Assembly (NCBI GenBank): GCA_944548615.1
Contig: OX155967.1
Location: 434,001-498,000 of the forward strand
Direction: 5' to 3'
From: Micropterix aruncella
Lineage: Eukaryota > Arthropoda > Insecta > Lepidoptera > Micropterigidae
DNA length: 64,000 bases
Positions 42,894 to 54,626 of this stretch are shown one piece after another. The notes beneath the pieces were generated by a model, which worked only from the letters and a program-made list of their open reading frames with translations, was not told where the DNA came from and made no database searches. Made by a program: the position numbers and the translations under genes. The stretch's first letter is position 1, and every line of letters begins with the position of its first letter.

Positions 42894-43711
42894 TCTTTTT
42901 CAGATTTACTGACAATTGATGTTCATCACACCATTTTTCTACTATTTGCAAAGAGCGCATGACTTTACATATCATATTTTCTGCGTTTCCATTTATCATT
43001 ATTGTCAGGTCGTCGGCATAGCCAATAGTAGTGTAACCCCTTTCATGTAGTGTTTTTATGAGGCTGTCCACTACTATGTTCCATAGAAGTGGTGATAGGA
43101 CCCCCCTTGGGGGCATCCTTTAACTACCTTCGCTCTTGTGGTAGTATTCATCACTATATGGACCGCCCTTTTGGTAACCAGCTCTGTGATCCATTTTATG
43201 GTAGGTAACTGGTTCCAACTAAAGTTCCTGTAGGGCGCGGTTTATGCTGTTGTGCATGGTTTTGTTAAAAACCCCTTCTATATCTATAAAGGCGGCAAGT
43301 GTTGACAGCTTATTTGTTAAAGCCGATTCTATTTTGTGCACCACCGTGTGTAGTGGCGACTCTGTTGATTTGCCTTTTGTGTAGGCGTGTTGTTGTGGGT
43401 GTAGTTGTTTATTTCTTAGTGCCCCATCCCTTAGGTGACGGTCCATCAGTCCTGTCTTTCTAACGTCTTTAGTACGAAAGACGTTAGATTGATGGGTCTG
43501 AAGGATTTGGCGTGTGAGTAGTCCTCCTTACCCGGTTTCGGTAGAAAGACTACTTTCGCCTCTCTCCATGCCTTTGGAATGAATTTGAAGGCTATGCAGG
43601 CCCTATAGATTGGTAGTAGGTATTATGTTGCATGGTTCGGTTGCCATTGTAGTAATGCTGGGAAAATGTCATCCAGCCCTGCGGATTTGTGCCGCCTTAG
43701 TGGAACCACTC
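42894..43711 (-). pseudogene. I-like LINE reverse transcriptase fragment
   Basis: On the minus strand from about 43710: KAWREAKVVFLPKPGK and RPINLTSFVLKTLE (43570-43460), then KQLHPQQHAYTKGKSTESPLH and LAAFIDIEGVFNKT (43400-43260), then PRGVLSPLLWNIVVDSL and the catalytic GYADDLTIMI (43115-43010), ending at KKTELIDR. Three frames are involved, with a stop near 43445 and a frame change near 43220-43120. No RNase H remains. Its 3' end directly abuts the (CTAT)n tail of the neighbouring LINE. Confidence 0.8.
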
Positions 43712-43937
43712 TTAACTAAGTGGGTGACTAAGGCCGGGGTACCTTTGACGGCAGACGGCCGTCAGCGTCGGCGCCGCGGACGCCTGTGCCGAGTCAGTCG
43801 GTCGCAGTAAACTCTAGTCTGCAATCTTGCCGCGAACAGTGCATGCATCTCGCTTCGATTCGCTCGCTCCCTCGCTTATCGAAGATTATAATAGAGGTTT
43901 TTAACATTCACCATTGTTCCGGCTCGTGGCATTCATA
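43712..43937. other. likely 5' end of the second hAT element
   Basis: GC-rich non-coding DNA with TAAGGCCGGGGTACC near 43728 and GACGGCAGACGGCCGTC palindromic sequence near 43748. It probably forms the 5' terminal region of the hAT below, but no matching 3' end was found. Confidence 0.35.
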
Positions 43938-44384
43938 ATGGGGAAGCATGAAAAATACGTTAAACATTACCGTGCCGAGTGGGAGAAACTTGACTGTTTT
44001 AAAAGTCAGTTGCGCCTTTTTATTTATTCCCTTAAATACGACAAAGTATCGACGTAGGTAATAAATAAAGTGCTGTTTTACTTCCTTCTAGATTAGTTGA
44101 TACGCGCACTGGATGATTTTATTCTTGATGGTAAGGGCGAAGCTTTCTGCAAAATCTGCAAAACTGCTCTACGAGCGCACGAGATGGACATAGAGAAGCA
44201 CATGAATCGCAAAGGACATCGAGACAAGGCTACGGCTTTGAAGCCTGGAACTGGCCAGAAAAAAATATCGTTGTATCGTTCCGTGTTCTAAAGATAAAAA
44301 GAAAGTAGACACTCATCTAGCCTTGTATATTGCCAATCATTGTTCCACACTGAGTAGCGACCGTTTGGGTAAGCTGCTAAAAAC

Positions 44385-44830
44385 GCTTGGGGAAAAAAAC
44401 AAAGTATTTGAAGGGTTACGATTCATCACAGGGCTAAACATGAATGTCTCGAAGACCAAATTTTTAGTCATATCAAAGAACAAAGACCTAAACCCTAGAA
44501 TCAAAATGTCAGGTTCGGATTAAGAGCGAGTCCGGCAGTATAAATACCTCGGTGCGTGGGTAAAGGAAGAATAGAACTGCAAACAAGAAATTTGTACCCG
44601 GATTGAAATCGCCCGAGCAGCCTTTAAGAAAATGGAAAAGGTAATATGCGGCCGGAAACTTGACATCAAGCTCCGAATACGAATTTTCCATTGCTATGTG
44701 TGGCCTGTGGTATTTTATGGTAGCGAAGCTTGGACCCTGAAAGCTGACACCCAGAAGCGTCTTGAAGCAATTGAGATGTGGTGCTACCGGAGAATGCTCC
44801 GCATTAGCGGAGAAGAGAAGAAGATTCATC
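44385..44830 (+). mobile_element. RTE-like LINE fragment inside the hAT gene
   Basis: Translation gives GLNMNVSKTKFLVISK, then past a stop QYKYLGAWVKEE, CTRIEIARAAFKKMEKVICG, CYVWPVVFYGSEAWTL and EAIEMWCYRRMLRISG. This is the C-terminal RT region of RTE/craniofacial-development-protein-2-like LINEs. Boundaries are estimated from loss and return of the hAT frame. Confidence 0.75.
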
Positions 44831-47348
44831 GCACCAAATTTTAAAACAATTGGTGGACGAAATAGGTGACCAACATTACTCCGTCATTCTTGATGAGTCG
44901 AAAGATGTCGGATCCGTCAAATATATAGCTTACAGTGTCCGATACTTCAACAATACATTAAAGGCAGTAGTCGTTGACTTTCTGGGATTTAAGTTTATCA
45001 TACTACAGCAAATGATTTGTTTGAGCTGTTTTAACATTTTTTTAATGATGTGGGTCTGCCTCTGCAGAACATTATTGCCATTGCGACTGATGGTGCCAGC
45101 AATCTATGTGGAGTTAATAACTCCTTATATACAAAATTGAAGTAATTATCCCAATTTCACAATTGCTGAAGTGTCTATATCACTCGCTAAATTTATGCAC
45201 CTCCAAAGCATCTATTGAATTTCCCTCGTTAGAATATCTTTTGAGGGAAACTAGAAATTGGCTTTCACATAGTCCTCTTAGAAAAAAAGTTTATGAAGAA
45301 ATAAACCAAACAATTAATGATAACAAGAAGCCATTGATGCTAACTCAACTCTCGTCAACTCGATGGCCATCATTTTATTCAACAGTTGACCGCAATATCA
45401 AGCAATGGATTCCTTTGAAAACTCACTTCAATATAGTGGGCAGTTCAGCAAATTCCACTGAGAGATGTTACACTGCAAGAACATTAGCTGAAATGTATAA
45501 CGATGACAGTAATATTCTTTACCTGTTATTTTTAGCCTCCATGTTAAAAGAAGTGACTTTAGTGAACGTTATATTCCAGGCAATTGACGCAGATATAACA
45601 AAGATTTATTCAGACTTACGAACCCTTTTAATGTCCACAGCAAAACGTATTTTTAAACCGAGTTACTTAAGAGGAAGCATAGCAGACAATACTGGCTCTA
45701 CTAGTTCCACTCTTTCTAGAATAATGCTGCACGAGGCAGACCTTAAAGCCGTAAGATTTGCCATTGATATGGCACACAACAGCAATCATGATGGGGATGC
45801 TTCACTACTTTCAACGAATTGTGTAGATTTAGGGGACAGGTTTCAGGAATATGAGGCAAAAAAAAACGATCAACAGCAGGGAGCTAAACATTGTAAAAGA
45901 GAGATAGATGCATATCTTTCAATTTGCGTCTTTGCAAGGAGTTAGTTGATAGGCTTCCACATAACACGAAAATCATTGAAAACATTGAAGTTTTTCCCCC
46001 AATCGCTGTTTATCTGAGTCACGTCCTTCTGCGAATAACCTACCCTGGGAGTTAGCAGGAAATGTTACTGACTTGGACAGGGAAATTATTGAATCTCAGT
46101 GGAGGCAACTGGGGACGATGAGATTGACGGAAATTCTCGGCAACGACCAACCGAAATCCGACAAAAGAAAGAATGGAACGGAAGAGTTTTGGGTAGCAGT
46201 ATCACAAATAAAAAATGCTTCCGAAGTAAAGCAATTTGAAAAATTATCCGCATTTGCCTTACGAGTTCTTTCTTTGCCTATCAGCAATGCTGTTGTTGAA
46301 AGAGTTTTTAGCGTTATGGGAGCGATTAAAACCAAATTGAGGAATAGAATGAGTCTTCCTATGCTCATCGCTGTATTGAGGATAAGGCTCCACATGCAAG
46401 TTAGAAACATTTGTTGCAACGAATACAAACCGACCGAAAATATGTATGATTTGCATAATGTCAATATGTATCAGTAGGGGAGCCCGGGGCTAGTATTAAC
46501 AGGGGCAAGTATTAACATGCTCATAACTCCCGATCGAGAGCAGGTGGGATGACTAAGTAAGAGAGTTATAAATAGCTCTCGAGGCATCCGACAACGTCGC
46601 AAAGTTTAGTAATGCGAGCGCTGTAGCTTGAACTGTTCGTGTCCGTTGCTGTGTTTTGGCCAAGCTACAACATATTTCGTCATAATTTGATTTTGGGAAA
46701 ATTTTAAGGTAAGTTGTAATTATTATGTGCCATTTATTTAATTCTATACTAAATGTTATATGCCGTTAATTTTACTGATATTAGTTGCATTATTCTTACT
46801 AAAAATTATTTATTTTCCCTGGAAATATATTTATCGTATTTGGGGCTAGTATTAACACGTTTCCGGGGTAAGTATTAACATGTTAATACTTGTCCCATAC
46901 AGACCTTCATCATAGGTAATCACGTAATACTTATATTTGTTTGTTTCGTTTTAGAATGAGAGAGTACAAAAGGAAGACTGATCGAGGCTCCAAGTCACTA
47001 GAGCTCTATAAAGAAGCCGCTAAATTGGTCCTGGAGCAAGGAAAATCGATTAGAGGTATATCCAAGGAGCTCGGGTTGTGTCACGTAACCCTTTTTAAAA
47101 TAATTAAGAAACAGAAAGAAGGACTTGCTGTTAGCATTGGATATGTTCAGCCGAGAAAGATATTTAACACTGCGCAAGAGCGTATTCTATCAGAATACTT
47201 GGTAAAATGCTCAAGAATCTATTTTGGCCTTTTACCATGTGAAGTAAAAAAGTTAGCCTATGATTGTGCTTTAAAGTTTGCTATAAAAGATATCCCAAAC
47301 TCTTGGCATCGACAAAAATCGGCTGGGCCGGACTGGTTCGCTAATTTC

Positions 47349-47958
47349 TTAACCCTTCAGGCCTCGGCCCCTCAGCCGATTGACAAGTTGATGTCCCAAA
47401 TAATTTTAGTAAAAATTATTAAAAAATTGAATTATGACACTGTAACACCAAAAACATTAATTACTGCCAAACCACTGTACCCATAGTTACAATGAAACAT
47501 ATTAACCCCTCGCGGCCCGCGGTTTGAATTTTAATGTGTGCCTTACGGCCCGTAAGAAATTCGCGAGTCTCAAAAAAAAGATGGCGTTTCAGAAAAAAAA
47601 AACGATTACTCCGAAACTGTCACACCGATCGTCTAAAAAAGACCTGTTTTATGTTCCTATTGAAATTCGCTATTAGATATTTGTAACGTCGTTATGTAAA
47701 GCAATAAAGATTATTCATAATTATTAGTCAAAGTTGTACTAACATAATTAGCGGTCGGCCTCGCCTGGCCATTTCGGGCCGTCTGGGGTTCGACGGTAAA
47801 TATCAATTCTGGACGTTTCGGGCCGTCTGGTACGCGAGGGGTTAACATAATAAAACATAATAAAATAAAGCAAATTAAATTAAAATAGAATTAAAACGGA
47901 CTCGTCACGCTGAATCAGTTTGTGGCCGATATCGGCCAATCGGGGCTTGAGGGGTTAA
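47349..47958. mobile_element. TTAA-flanked piggyBac-like MITE (47353-47954) inside the pogo gene
   Basis: TTAA at 47349-47352 and 47955-47958. The ends read CCCTTCAGGCCTCGGCCCC and, inverted, CCCCTCAAGCCCCGATTGG. Removing 606 bp leaves the pogo reading frame intact, which proves the TTAA duplication. The element contains a second TTAA element. Without it, it is only about 262 bp and non-coding. Confidence 0.88.
47502..47845. mobile_element. inner TTAA-flanked MITE (47506-47841)
   Basis: TTAA at 47502-47505 and 47842-47845. The ends CCCCTCGCGGCCCG and CGCGAGGGG are inverted, with CGGGCCGTCTGG-type subterminal repeats near 47785 and 47819. 336 bp, non-coding, nested inside the 602 bp TTAA element. 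Confidence 0.88.
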
Positions 47959-49948
47959 AGAGAAATACGGAACTAGCCATTCGCAAACCAGAAGCTACGA
48001 GTTTAAGTCGTGCTACTTCTTTTAATAAGCATAACGTGAAAGGATTCTTTGACAAGTTGGGCGAAATAATGCTGAAGTACAATCTTCCGCCATATCGGAT
48101 ATGGAATTTGGATGAAACAGGCGTAACGACGGTCCAGAAACCCAAAAAAATTGTTGCAAAAAAAGGCATTAAACAAGTCGGCGCTATTACATCGGCGGAA
48201 AGGGGAACATTGGTAACAGTGGAAATGGCTATAAGTGCTGCCGGAAATACAATTCCTCCTATGTTCGTATTTCCTAGGCTAAAATATAGCAACATGTTCG
48301 TGGCAAATGGACCTCCAGAATCCTTAGGAGCGGGTAATAGCTCTGGCTGGATGACTGCCAGAGAATTTTTTATTTACATAGATCACTTTTTGAAATATAT
48401 GAAGCCGTCCAAGGAAAACCCTGTGTTATTGCTGCTGGACAACCACTCCTCCCACATAGATGTGGGGGTTATTGAGAAGGCAAAAGAAGGAGGAATAATC
48501 ATGCTTTCTTTCCCGCCACATTGCACCCATCGCCTGCAACCGCTAGACGTAAGCGTTTACGGACCGTTTAAATCGTATTGCGACAGTGGTATGGATAATT
48601 GGATGCGAAACAATCCAGGTAAAACCATGACCCTCTATGATATTCCGGCAATAGTGAAACATGCCTGGCCTTTGGCATCTACACCCAAAAATATCATGAA
48701 TGGGTTTGCGAAAACGGGGATAACCCCTTTTAATCCGGACATTTTTCCAGAAACAGATTTCGACCCATCGTTCGTTACAGACCGTCCAAATCCGAATAAT
48801 GAAGAAATAATTTTTACAGAAATATTAGCTACTTCTCCGCATTCTCCGACAATTTTAGAAATAATTCCTACAGAACCAATTGCAGGACCTTCAACGACTG
48901 CCACTATGCAGATATCAGAGCAACCAGATGCCCAATTCTTTTCTCCCGAAATTATAAGGTCTATGCCAAAAGCAGCACCAAGAATTAAAACTACATCTAG
49001 ACGTAGAATTCGGAAATCAGCAATCCTAACTGATACTCCGGAAAAAAATGCATTGGCAGAAGAACAAGCCAACCGAAAACCGCCAAAATCGAAGAAAAAG
49101 AATGCAGATAAGGGAAAGGGCAAAGGGAAAGGAAAGGGAAAGGGTTCCATAATAAGACATGTTTTGTAAGAAGAAGGTAATAAAGATAGCAGTGATGAAG
49201 AAGACTCAGATTGCTTTTGTTTAACCTGCTGTGAGCCCTATGTCCCAAGCAAACCTGGCGAAAGCTGGGTGCAATGCTTAAGGTGCCACAAGTGGTTACA
49301 TGAACGGTGCACTTCAAAAGATGGTAATAAGAGAATCGCCAACTTCGAGTGCGGTAACTGTTTCTCAGATTTATCTGATGAATCAGACTAAGAAACAGTT
49401 TTTATTTAAAAATATTTTTCTTTCTGTCTATATTTTTTCGTTGTTATGTTAGGTAATATGTCTCAATGTAGTTTTATTTTTGTTCGAGCATTCATTGCCG
49501 TGTTTCGTATTTTAAAGAATAAATAATATTTCAAGTAAATATCCTCGTTTCTTTTTTTTTTTCATTTCCATAATTAACCGCTTCATTATGTGTTAATACT
49601 TACCCCAATCGTGTTAATTCTTGCCCCAAGCAGGGGTAAGTATTAACAGTCCCTCCTTATGGATTTAGAACCCAAGAAGTCAATATGTTAGTGACATTTA
49701 TGAAAACTTATTTTACATAAATAACTATAAATGACTAACCAATCTACCTGAGAAACAATTTCACGCATTGCTCTTTAAATAAAAGAATGACAGGGTTTAT
49801 AACTAAAAGTGTTAACACTAGCCCCGGGCTCCCCTACTCTGTGGCATCTGAGTCTGATTCTCAACCCATTACTTCTAGAGGAACTGTTGAAGATGATGGT
49901 GGTTTATCGGAAGACTTAAAATTACTTGCTGATGTTGATAATTATTAA

Positions 49949-50687
49949 TGTTTTTAATTCCTTTTCTTTTCTTTTGTCTTTTTGAATGCACTTTTTTAGA
50001 AATTATAAGTTAATACTTTCTTTACTTCTTTCTTTATTTCAAACACTGCACAGAACATATAAAAAACTTGCAAGGTGTTTAAAATAGATATTTTTTCCTT
50101 TATTAGCCTTGAGCTGGTATGGTTTAGTTTAATATTATTATAAGTATGTAATCGTTTTTTGTAAACTTTCTGTGTAAAAGTTAAAAGTATGTAATCTTTC
50201 TGTGTAAAAGTTTAAAATAGTTAAGGAAATAATGTTTATTTTATTCATGATGTAGTTAATTAGGGTAGGTAATTGGTCATATTACATTGAAGATGGTTTC
50301 GTGGTTTCATGTCCACAAATAGAGTAGCTTTATACGATATGGTTTTCTTAGTTGTATATGATTCTTGCTACCATGCTCACGGGTAAAGTGCACGGCACCA
50401 TGAATCTACATAATTTTACAATGTAATACGATACATTACTTACTATAACTACATTATGTATAAAAGTACCGAGCTTTTGTATATAACTACATTATGTATA
50501 AAAGTGCAAAATGGTATTCTTGTTGCCTAGGTAATTTTGTTCTGTTTTTTTATACATATAATGACTGTTTTTGTAAGTACCAAGCTTGTTTTTTTCTAAA
50601 TAAAAATCTAACTGCCTACAGTGATTTCAATTCTTTTATTTAACCTATGGCCTGCATTTTTTTTAATTGGAAAAAAAGATAGAAGGG
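49949..50687. other. AT-rich 3' flank of the second hAT
   Basis: No gene. Short direct repeats occur: TTTCTGTGTAAAAGTT near 50166 and 50198, and ATAACTACATTATGTATAAA near 50446 and 50482. A polyadenylation-like AATAAA is near 50600. Presumably the hAT 3' UTR and end. Confidence 0.45.
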
Positions 50688-51089
50688 TAGGGGGCCCAAA
50701 AGATGAACATCCCCCAGAAGATGAACATTTGACGGTTTTTCGAATATCCTAAGAGATGGTATTTTTTTCTGTTGGGGAAACATTTTTTTTTCGTAATGGC
50801 AATGACATCCCTATGCTTGTGTAGAATTCGGTGTCAGTTTCGCTACCAGTCTTGACAGGATAGCGCGTTGAAATTGTGCCTGGAGTGATTCGTTACTTTT
50901 GTATGGAAACCTTCTAAGGTATGCACTTACCATCACTAAGCTTTTTCGTTGATTGTTCGAATTTGAATTGCCAGATCATGACTCTAATGCTATGGATGAA
51001 ATATAGACTATGTTATTGACTGTTTTAAAAGAGTTTAATGGAAATTAAAATCAGTTGTTATTTAAAAACCGCTGTTCAAGTGTACTATA

Positions 51090-52775
51090 TTCAACGAATA
51101 TTTTATAAATAGTACAACGAAAGTTAATAGCATTCCAAAAAACAACAAAGAATATCGGCGATACTTGAATAAGACATGCAAAGTAATTGATTCTATATTC
51201 TTAAAGCCAACTACCAGCGACGAAATAGAAAAGGTAGTAAACAATCTCAAAAATAGTCAATCAGCCGGAATGGATGAAATTCCAATATCGGTGATAAAAA
51301 AAGCAATTGTTTTCCTGAAAGATCCACTTGCACAGGTTATCAATGCTTCTATGGAAAGTGGAGTATTTCCAGAAAACTTGAAGCTCTCTAAAATAATTCC
51401 TCTTCATAAAAAAGGACCAAAAACCGAACTAGGTAATTATAGGCCAATTTCAATCTTATCAACTTTTTCCAAAATAATAGAAACGGTAGTAAAAAAAAGA
51501 CTCATACTTTTTTTTGATTCTTATAATGTGTTAAGCAATAGACAATTTGGTTACAGACAAAAAATGTCGACTAATAAGGCAATCAAGGACTTCATATCTT
51601 TCATTAGCGAAAAAATGATGGAAAGATTTTATACTTTAGGCATTTTCTGCGATTTATCAAAGGCATTTGATTGTGTCAACCACGATATTTTACTCCACAA
51701 GCTAGAACACTACGGAGTTAGGGGAAACAGCTTAAGATGGATGGAGACTTATCTAAGGAATCGACATCAACTAGTGGAAATAACGCATTACTTAAATGGT
51801 ACTTCACAGAAACACCATTCTGCTCCATTAAACGTCACTATTGGAGTTCCACAGGGCTCTATATTAGGACCCATTTTGTTCTTAATATATGTCAATGACT
51901 TGCCTAATAATTTCGAGGACAAAAAAATCACAATGTTCGCAGATGATACTAGTCTAATCTTAACAGATAAAAGTGAGGAAAAACTAATGATTAATGCTAA
52001 TATTACTCTAAATAAGCTACACACGTGGTTTCATTGAAACAATCTTCTTCTTAACGCAACAAAGAGTAACTTTATGGTATTTTCAAGCACACAAAATTCT
52101 AATACGGGCACTCAAGTAACCTTGCACATCAATAAAAACGTCATTCCCCAGACTAAATGCGTCAAATTCCTAGGGGTACACGTCGACGATAACTTGAAAT
52201 GGAATAGACACTGCGAGGCACTAGAGATTAAATTAAGTAGAGCTTGTTATGCATTGCGTATAGTTAGGAAAACTCTGAGTGAATTAGAAACGAGGAGTAT
52301 TTATTTTTCCTACTTTGAATCGATACTGAACTACGCCATTACGATCTGGGGAAACTGTTACGCTTGTCACAAGGAACCCTTATTTATCCTTCAGAAAAGA
52401 GCATTACGGATTATTGCCAGAGCTAAACATATAGAAACATGTAGACCTATTTTTAAAAGATTGAAAATCATGACTCTCACATCACTTTACTTATATAGGC
52501 TATTATTAGATTTTTACACCGAAAAGGAAAGTTACGTAAAATTTAAAGAAACACATAATAAAAACACCAGAAACAAGAATAATTTCATTCTACCATGCGT
52601 GGTTTTAAACGCTGCTAGGCAAAGTACCAAATTCTCAGGGCCTTATTATTTTAACCGCCTACCAGTTAGCATAAAAGACAATAGCAATCTCAGAACGTAC
52701 CAAAAACTTTTAAAGGATTTTTTTACAACCAATACGTTTTACTCTATTGAGGAATTTATAAATTTTACAAAATGA
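51090..52775 (+). pseudogene. nearly intact LINE reverse transcriptase with one in-frame TGA
   Basis: The frame is open from about 51090 (FNEYFINSTTKV) to 52775 except for TGA at 52035-52037. Motifs: SAGMDEIP near 51265, NYRPISILSTF near 51436, FCDLSKAFDCVNHD near 51645, IGVPQGSILGPILFLIYVNDLP near 51840, the catalytic FADDTSLI near 51936, CVKFLGVHVDDNLKW near 52160, and a C-terminal CLIF-like region with NKNTRNKNNF. Endonuclease and ORF1 are missing by 5' truncation. The 3' UTR ends AATAAAG and a GAACTT hexamer tail at 53137-53160. It resembles the CR1/L2/Rex1-group LINEs annotated as jockey-like in insects. Confidence 0.87.
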
Positions 52776-53129
52776 CTTTTTTTACAAAATACTGATTATT
52801 TCATTTGTTGATTGTTTAAACTTGAATTAATAATTTTATTGAGTGTTTTAGTTATATGGTATCTTATATTTAAATGTAATTACAATGTATTTAGATTCTT
52901 CTTAGACAAAACAGTATAAAAATTAATTTGATTGATTATGTGATTATTGATGATTATTGCTTGTGTTTGATCATTTCTGATATTGAATATTTTAATTGTT
53001 GATAGTTTTAGTTTTACTGATTGCGCCTTATATAGCTTCTTCTTTATGAAGTTTCTTCTGAAACAAAATATTGTATGCTCTCTGGGCAGTTTGTTAATTA
53101 AACATTGTATGTTATTTAATAATTCCCAC

Positions 53130-53162
53130 AATAAAGAACTTGAACTTGAACTTGAACTTGTT
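53130..53162 (+). repeat. LINE 3' tail, (TTGAAC)n after AATAAAG
   Basis: Polyadenylation-like AATAAAG at 53130-53136 followed by four copies of a CTTGAA hexamer. This marks the 3' end of the LINE. Confidence 0.85.
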
Positions 53163-54171
53163 CCACTGGAGTCTAAAAAAGGTCCTGCCACAATATTAAC
53201 GGGTCATGAGGAGATAAACTCGCGACATGGAGAATAAAAATGGCCAAAATTGGATATGCTATGAATATCATCTAATCGATACTTCAATTTCTATACCATT
53301 ACCGTGGAAATATTCTAGACACAATTCACCAGTGACGACACTGCCTGACGAAACAGAAATACATAAGGCAAGGAATACGAACAATTCTTCCCATATTGAT
53401 GTTTTAAAAGTCATTGACTCAGCTGCTTCAAGTTCAGCAGTAACTGACTGTGAACCAAGTACTTCGGCAATGCGTGTGATACCACTATCTAAACAAATTA
53501 CAGTTCTAAGTAATGAACTAGTAGTACTTCAAACAAAAAGGAAATTTTAGGTAAATGAAAATAAATTTAAAAGCATTGGGGAGATTTTGATATATCCTGA
53601 GTCAGAAGAAATCGTCAATAAAAAGAAAATGTTCACCCATACCATTGGCAATTACACCGAAAAAAATTAAGATTATGCAAAAAAAAAGAAACGGAGAAGA
53701 AAGAAGAAGAAGAGGCTATACTGCTTCGAAAAATAATGAGAGAAAAAAATATAGCTGAAAAGCCACTAATAAAAAATCGTACTAAAAATAAGAATAGAAA
53801 TAGTAGCACGTTCAAGGCTAATGATATTTTGAAGACTATAGCTTCTATTGAAAAAGGATTTCACACAGACAAAGAAAACAATAAAGATAATATAATAAAT
53901 ACCAATGTGAAAATGTTTTCTGGAAACTCCAAAAGCCTACAAGAACTATCGAATTCAATAACATATGGTACACACGTCGTTGTCGTTTTTTCTACTAAAA
54001 AGAGAAATACGCAGGAAAGATGGTAATGATAAATACGGAAAAGACAACGTATAAAGTATTTTTTTTTAAAAAGAAAGGCAGCAAATTGGATACTTTAACT
54101 TATTTTGTGTATCCAGCTGTTTCAGACCTTTCAGAAGTTTCTGTTAACAATATAAAAGAAGTTTTGTAAAT
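53163..54171 (+). pseudogene. C-terminal tail of a pogo-like transposase
   Basis: Shifted frames give SKKGPATILTGHEE (53172), STSAMRVIPLSKQ, EILIYPESEEIVNKKK (53582), KNNERKKY basic stretch, TYGTHVVVVFSTKKR (53962) and, in a further frame, KMVMINTEKTTYKVFF and VYPAVSDLSEVSVNNIKEVL ending at 54171. The order (Ser-rich linker, basic region, then a small C-terminal domain) fits the tail of insect pogo-type transposases, including GKITEI-like repeats. No DDE motif is present. Assignment rests on context and pattern memory. Confidence 0.55.
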
Positions 54172-54626
54172 GCCCTCTTATAGTCGACGAGGCTTGTTGT
54201 TATTTTCAAACGCCGTATTTGATCTGAAAATGTGTGAGTAAAAGTTTGTCTCATTAGGTATATTTGAAAATTGTACGACATTTTAATAAAATGTATGTAA
54301 AACAATTTATTATAAAAGCGCATTTTCTATGTACCTAAAGTTAGTTTTTTCTTGTTTCCTATTTTTCTTAGTTCATAATCTGGGCCATTAATGTTCATAG
54401 ATAGGACACAAGCGTTCAAATACTGGTTATTTTCGACTTTTTCACAGTTTATATTTTTTATAAAATTGTAGTATCGCTTTAAACTAAAATGAAAAATATA
54501 GGCATAATCCTTATTACATTAGCTATAAAATGTACATATACGTAAAAGGAAATAAGTTATATATAGCCATAAAAAACCATCATAAAGTCGGCCACATCCT
54601 CAAATGTTCATCTATTGGGCCCCCTA

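Larger units (their letters stand above)
46956..49391 (+). pseudogene. pogo-type transposase with C-terminal PHD-like finger; TTAA insertion and one in-frame stop
   Basis: ATG 46956 follows the intron acceptor. N-terminal HTH (ELYKEAAKLVLEQGKSIRGI), CENP-B-like HTH with SAGPDWFANF (to 47350), then a TTAA element. The frame continues at 47959 with [14 protein letters not shown], the DDE_1 core [26 protein letters not shown] and [21 protein letters not shown] Lys/Gly tail (KGKGKGKG) ends at TAA 49167-49169. The same frame then stays open to 49391 and encodes a PHD-like finger: CFCLTCC, WVQCLRCHKWLHERC, CGNC. Removing the 602 bp insertion with one TTAA keeps the frame, so only the insertion and the stop separate it from a full gene. 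Confidence 0.88.
46475..49836 (+). mobile_element. pogo/Tigger transposon (46477-49834), TSD TA
   Basis: Terminal inverted repeats start GGGGAGCCCGGGGCTAGT at 46477 and end with the complement at 49834, with TA at 46475-46476 and 49835-49836. Removing the element and one TA rejoins the hAT reading frame. Subterminal copies of GGGGYWAGTATTAACA-like sequence occur at 46497-46518, 46840-46900 and 49592-49650. The 5' UTR contains a likely intron (AAG|GTAAGT at 46709 to TTTTAG at 46954). It carries one transposase gene and a nested TTAA element. 3358 bp. Confidence 0.92.
43938..49948 (+). pseudogene. second hAT transposase (zinc-finger BED/ZMYM-like), interrupted twice
   Basis: ATG 43938 starts MGKHEKYVKHYRAEWEKL. 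A zinc-finger segment follows at 44120-44220 (AFCKICKTALRAHEMDIEKHMNRKGH). The gene is interrupted by an RTE-like fragment at about 44385-44830, then continues with DEIGDQHYSVILDESKDVGSV, TDGASN-like, SIEFPSLEYLLRETRNWL, SSTRWPSFYS and YTARTLAEMYND. The dimerisation region LPISNAVVERVFSVMGAIKTKLRNRM lies at 46270-46350. A pogo element splits it at 46475, and the acidic C-terminus resumes at 49837 and stops at 49948. Several frameshifts occur. Confidence 0.85.
50688..54626 (+). mobile_element. pogo-like transposon remnant (50690-54624), TSD TA, holding a LINE
   Basis: The ends read GGGGGCCCAAAAGATGAACA at 50690 and TGTTCATCTATTGGGCCCCC at 54624, inverted with one mismatch, bordered by TA at 50688-50689 and 54625-54626. 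AAGATGAACAT is repeated subterminally near 50711. The transposase core is missing. Only a C-terminal tail remains after the LINE insertion at about 51060-53160. Length 3935 bp. Confidence 0.8.

Noticed and set aside
53227..54026. Two ORFs of 107 and 96 codons as independent host genes
   Set aside because: Both lie within the TIRs of a pogo-like element and fit its transposase tail in shifted frames.
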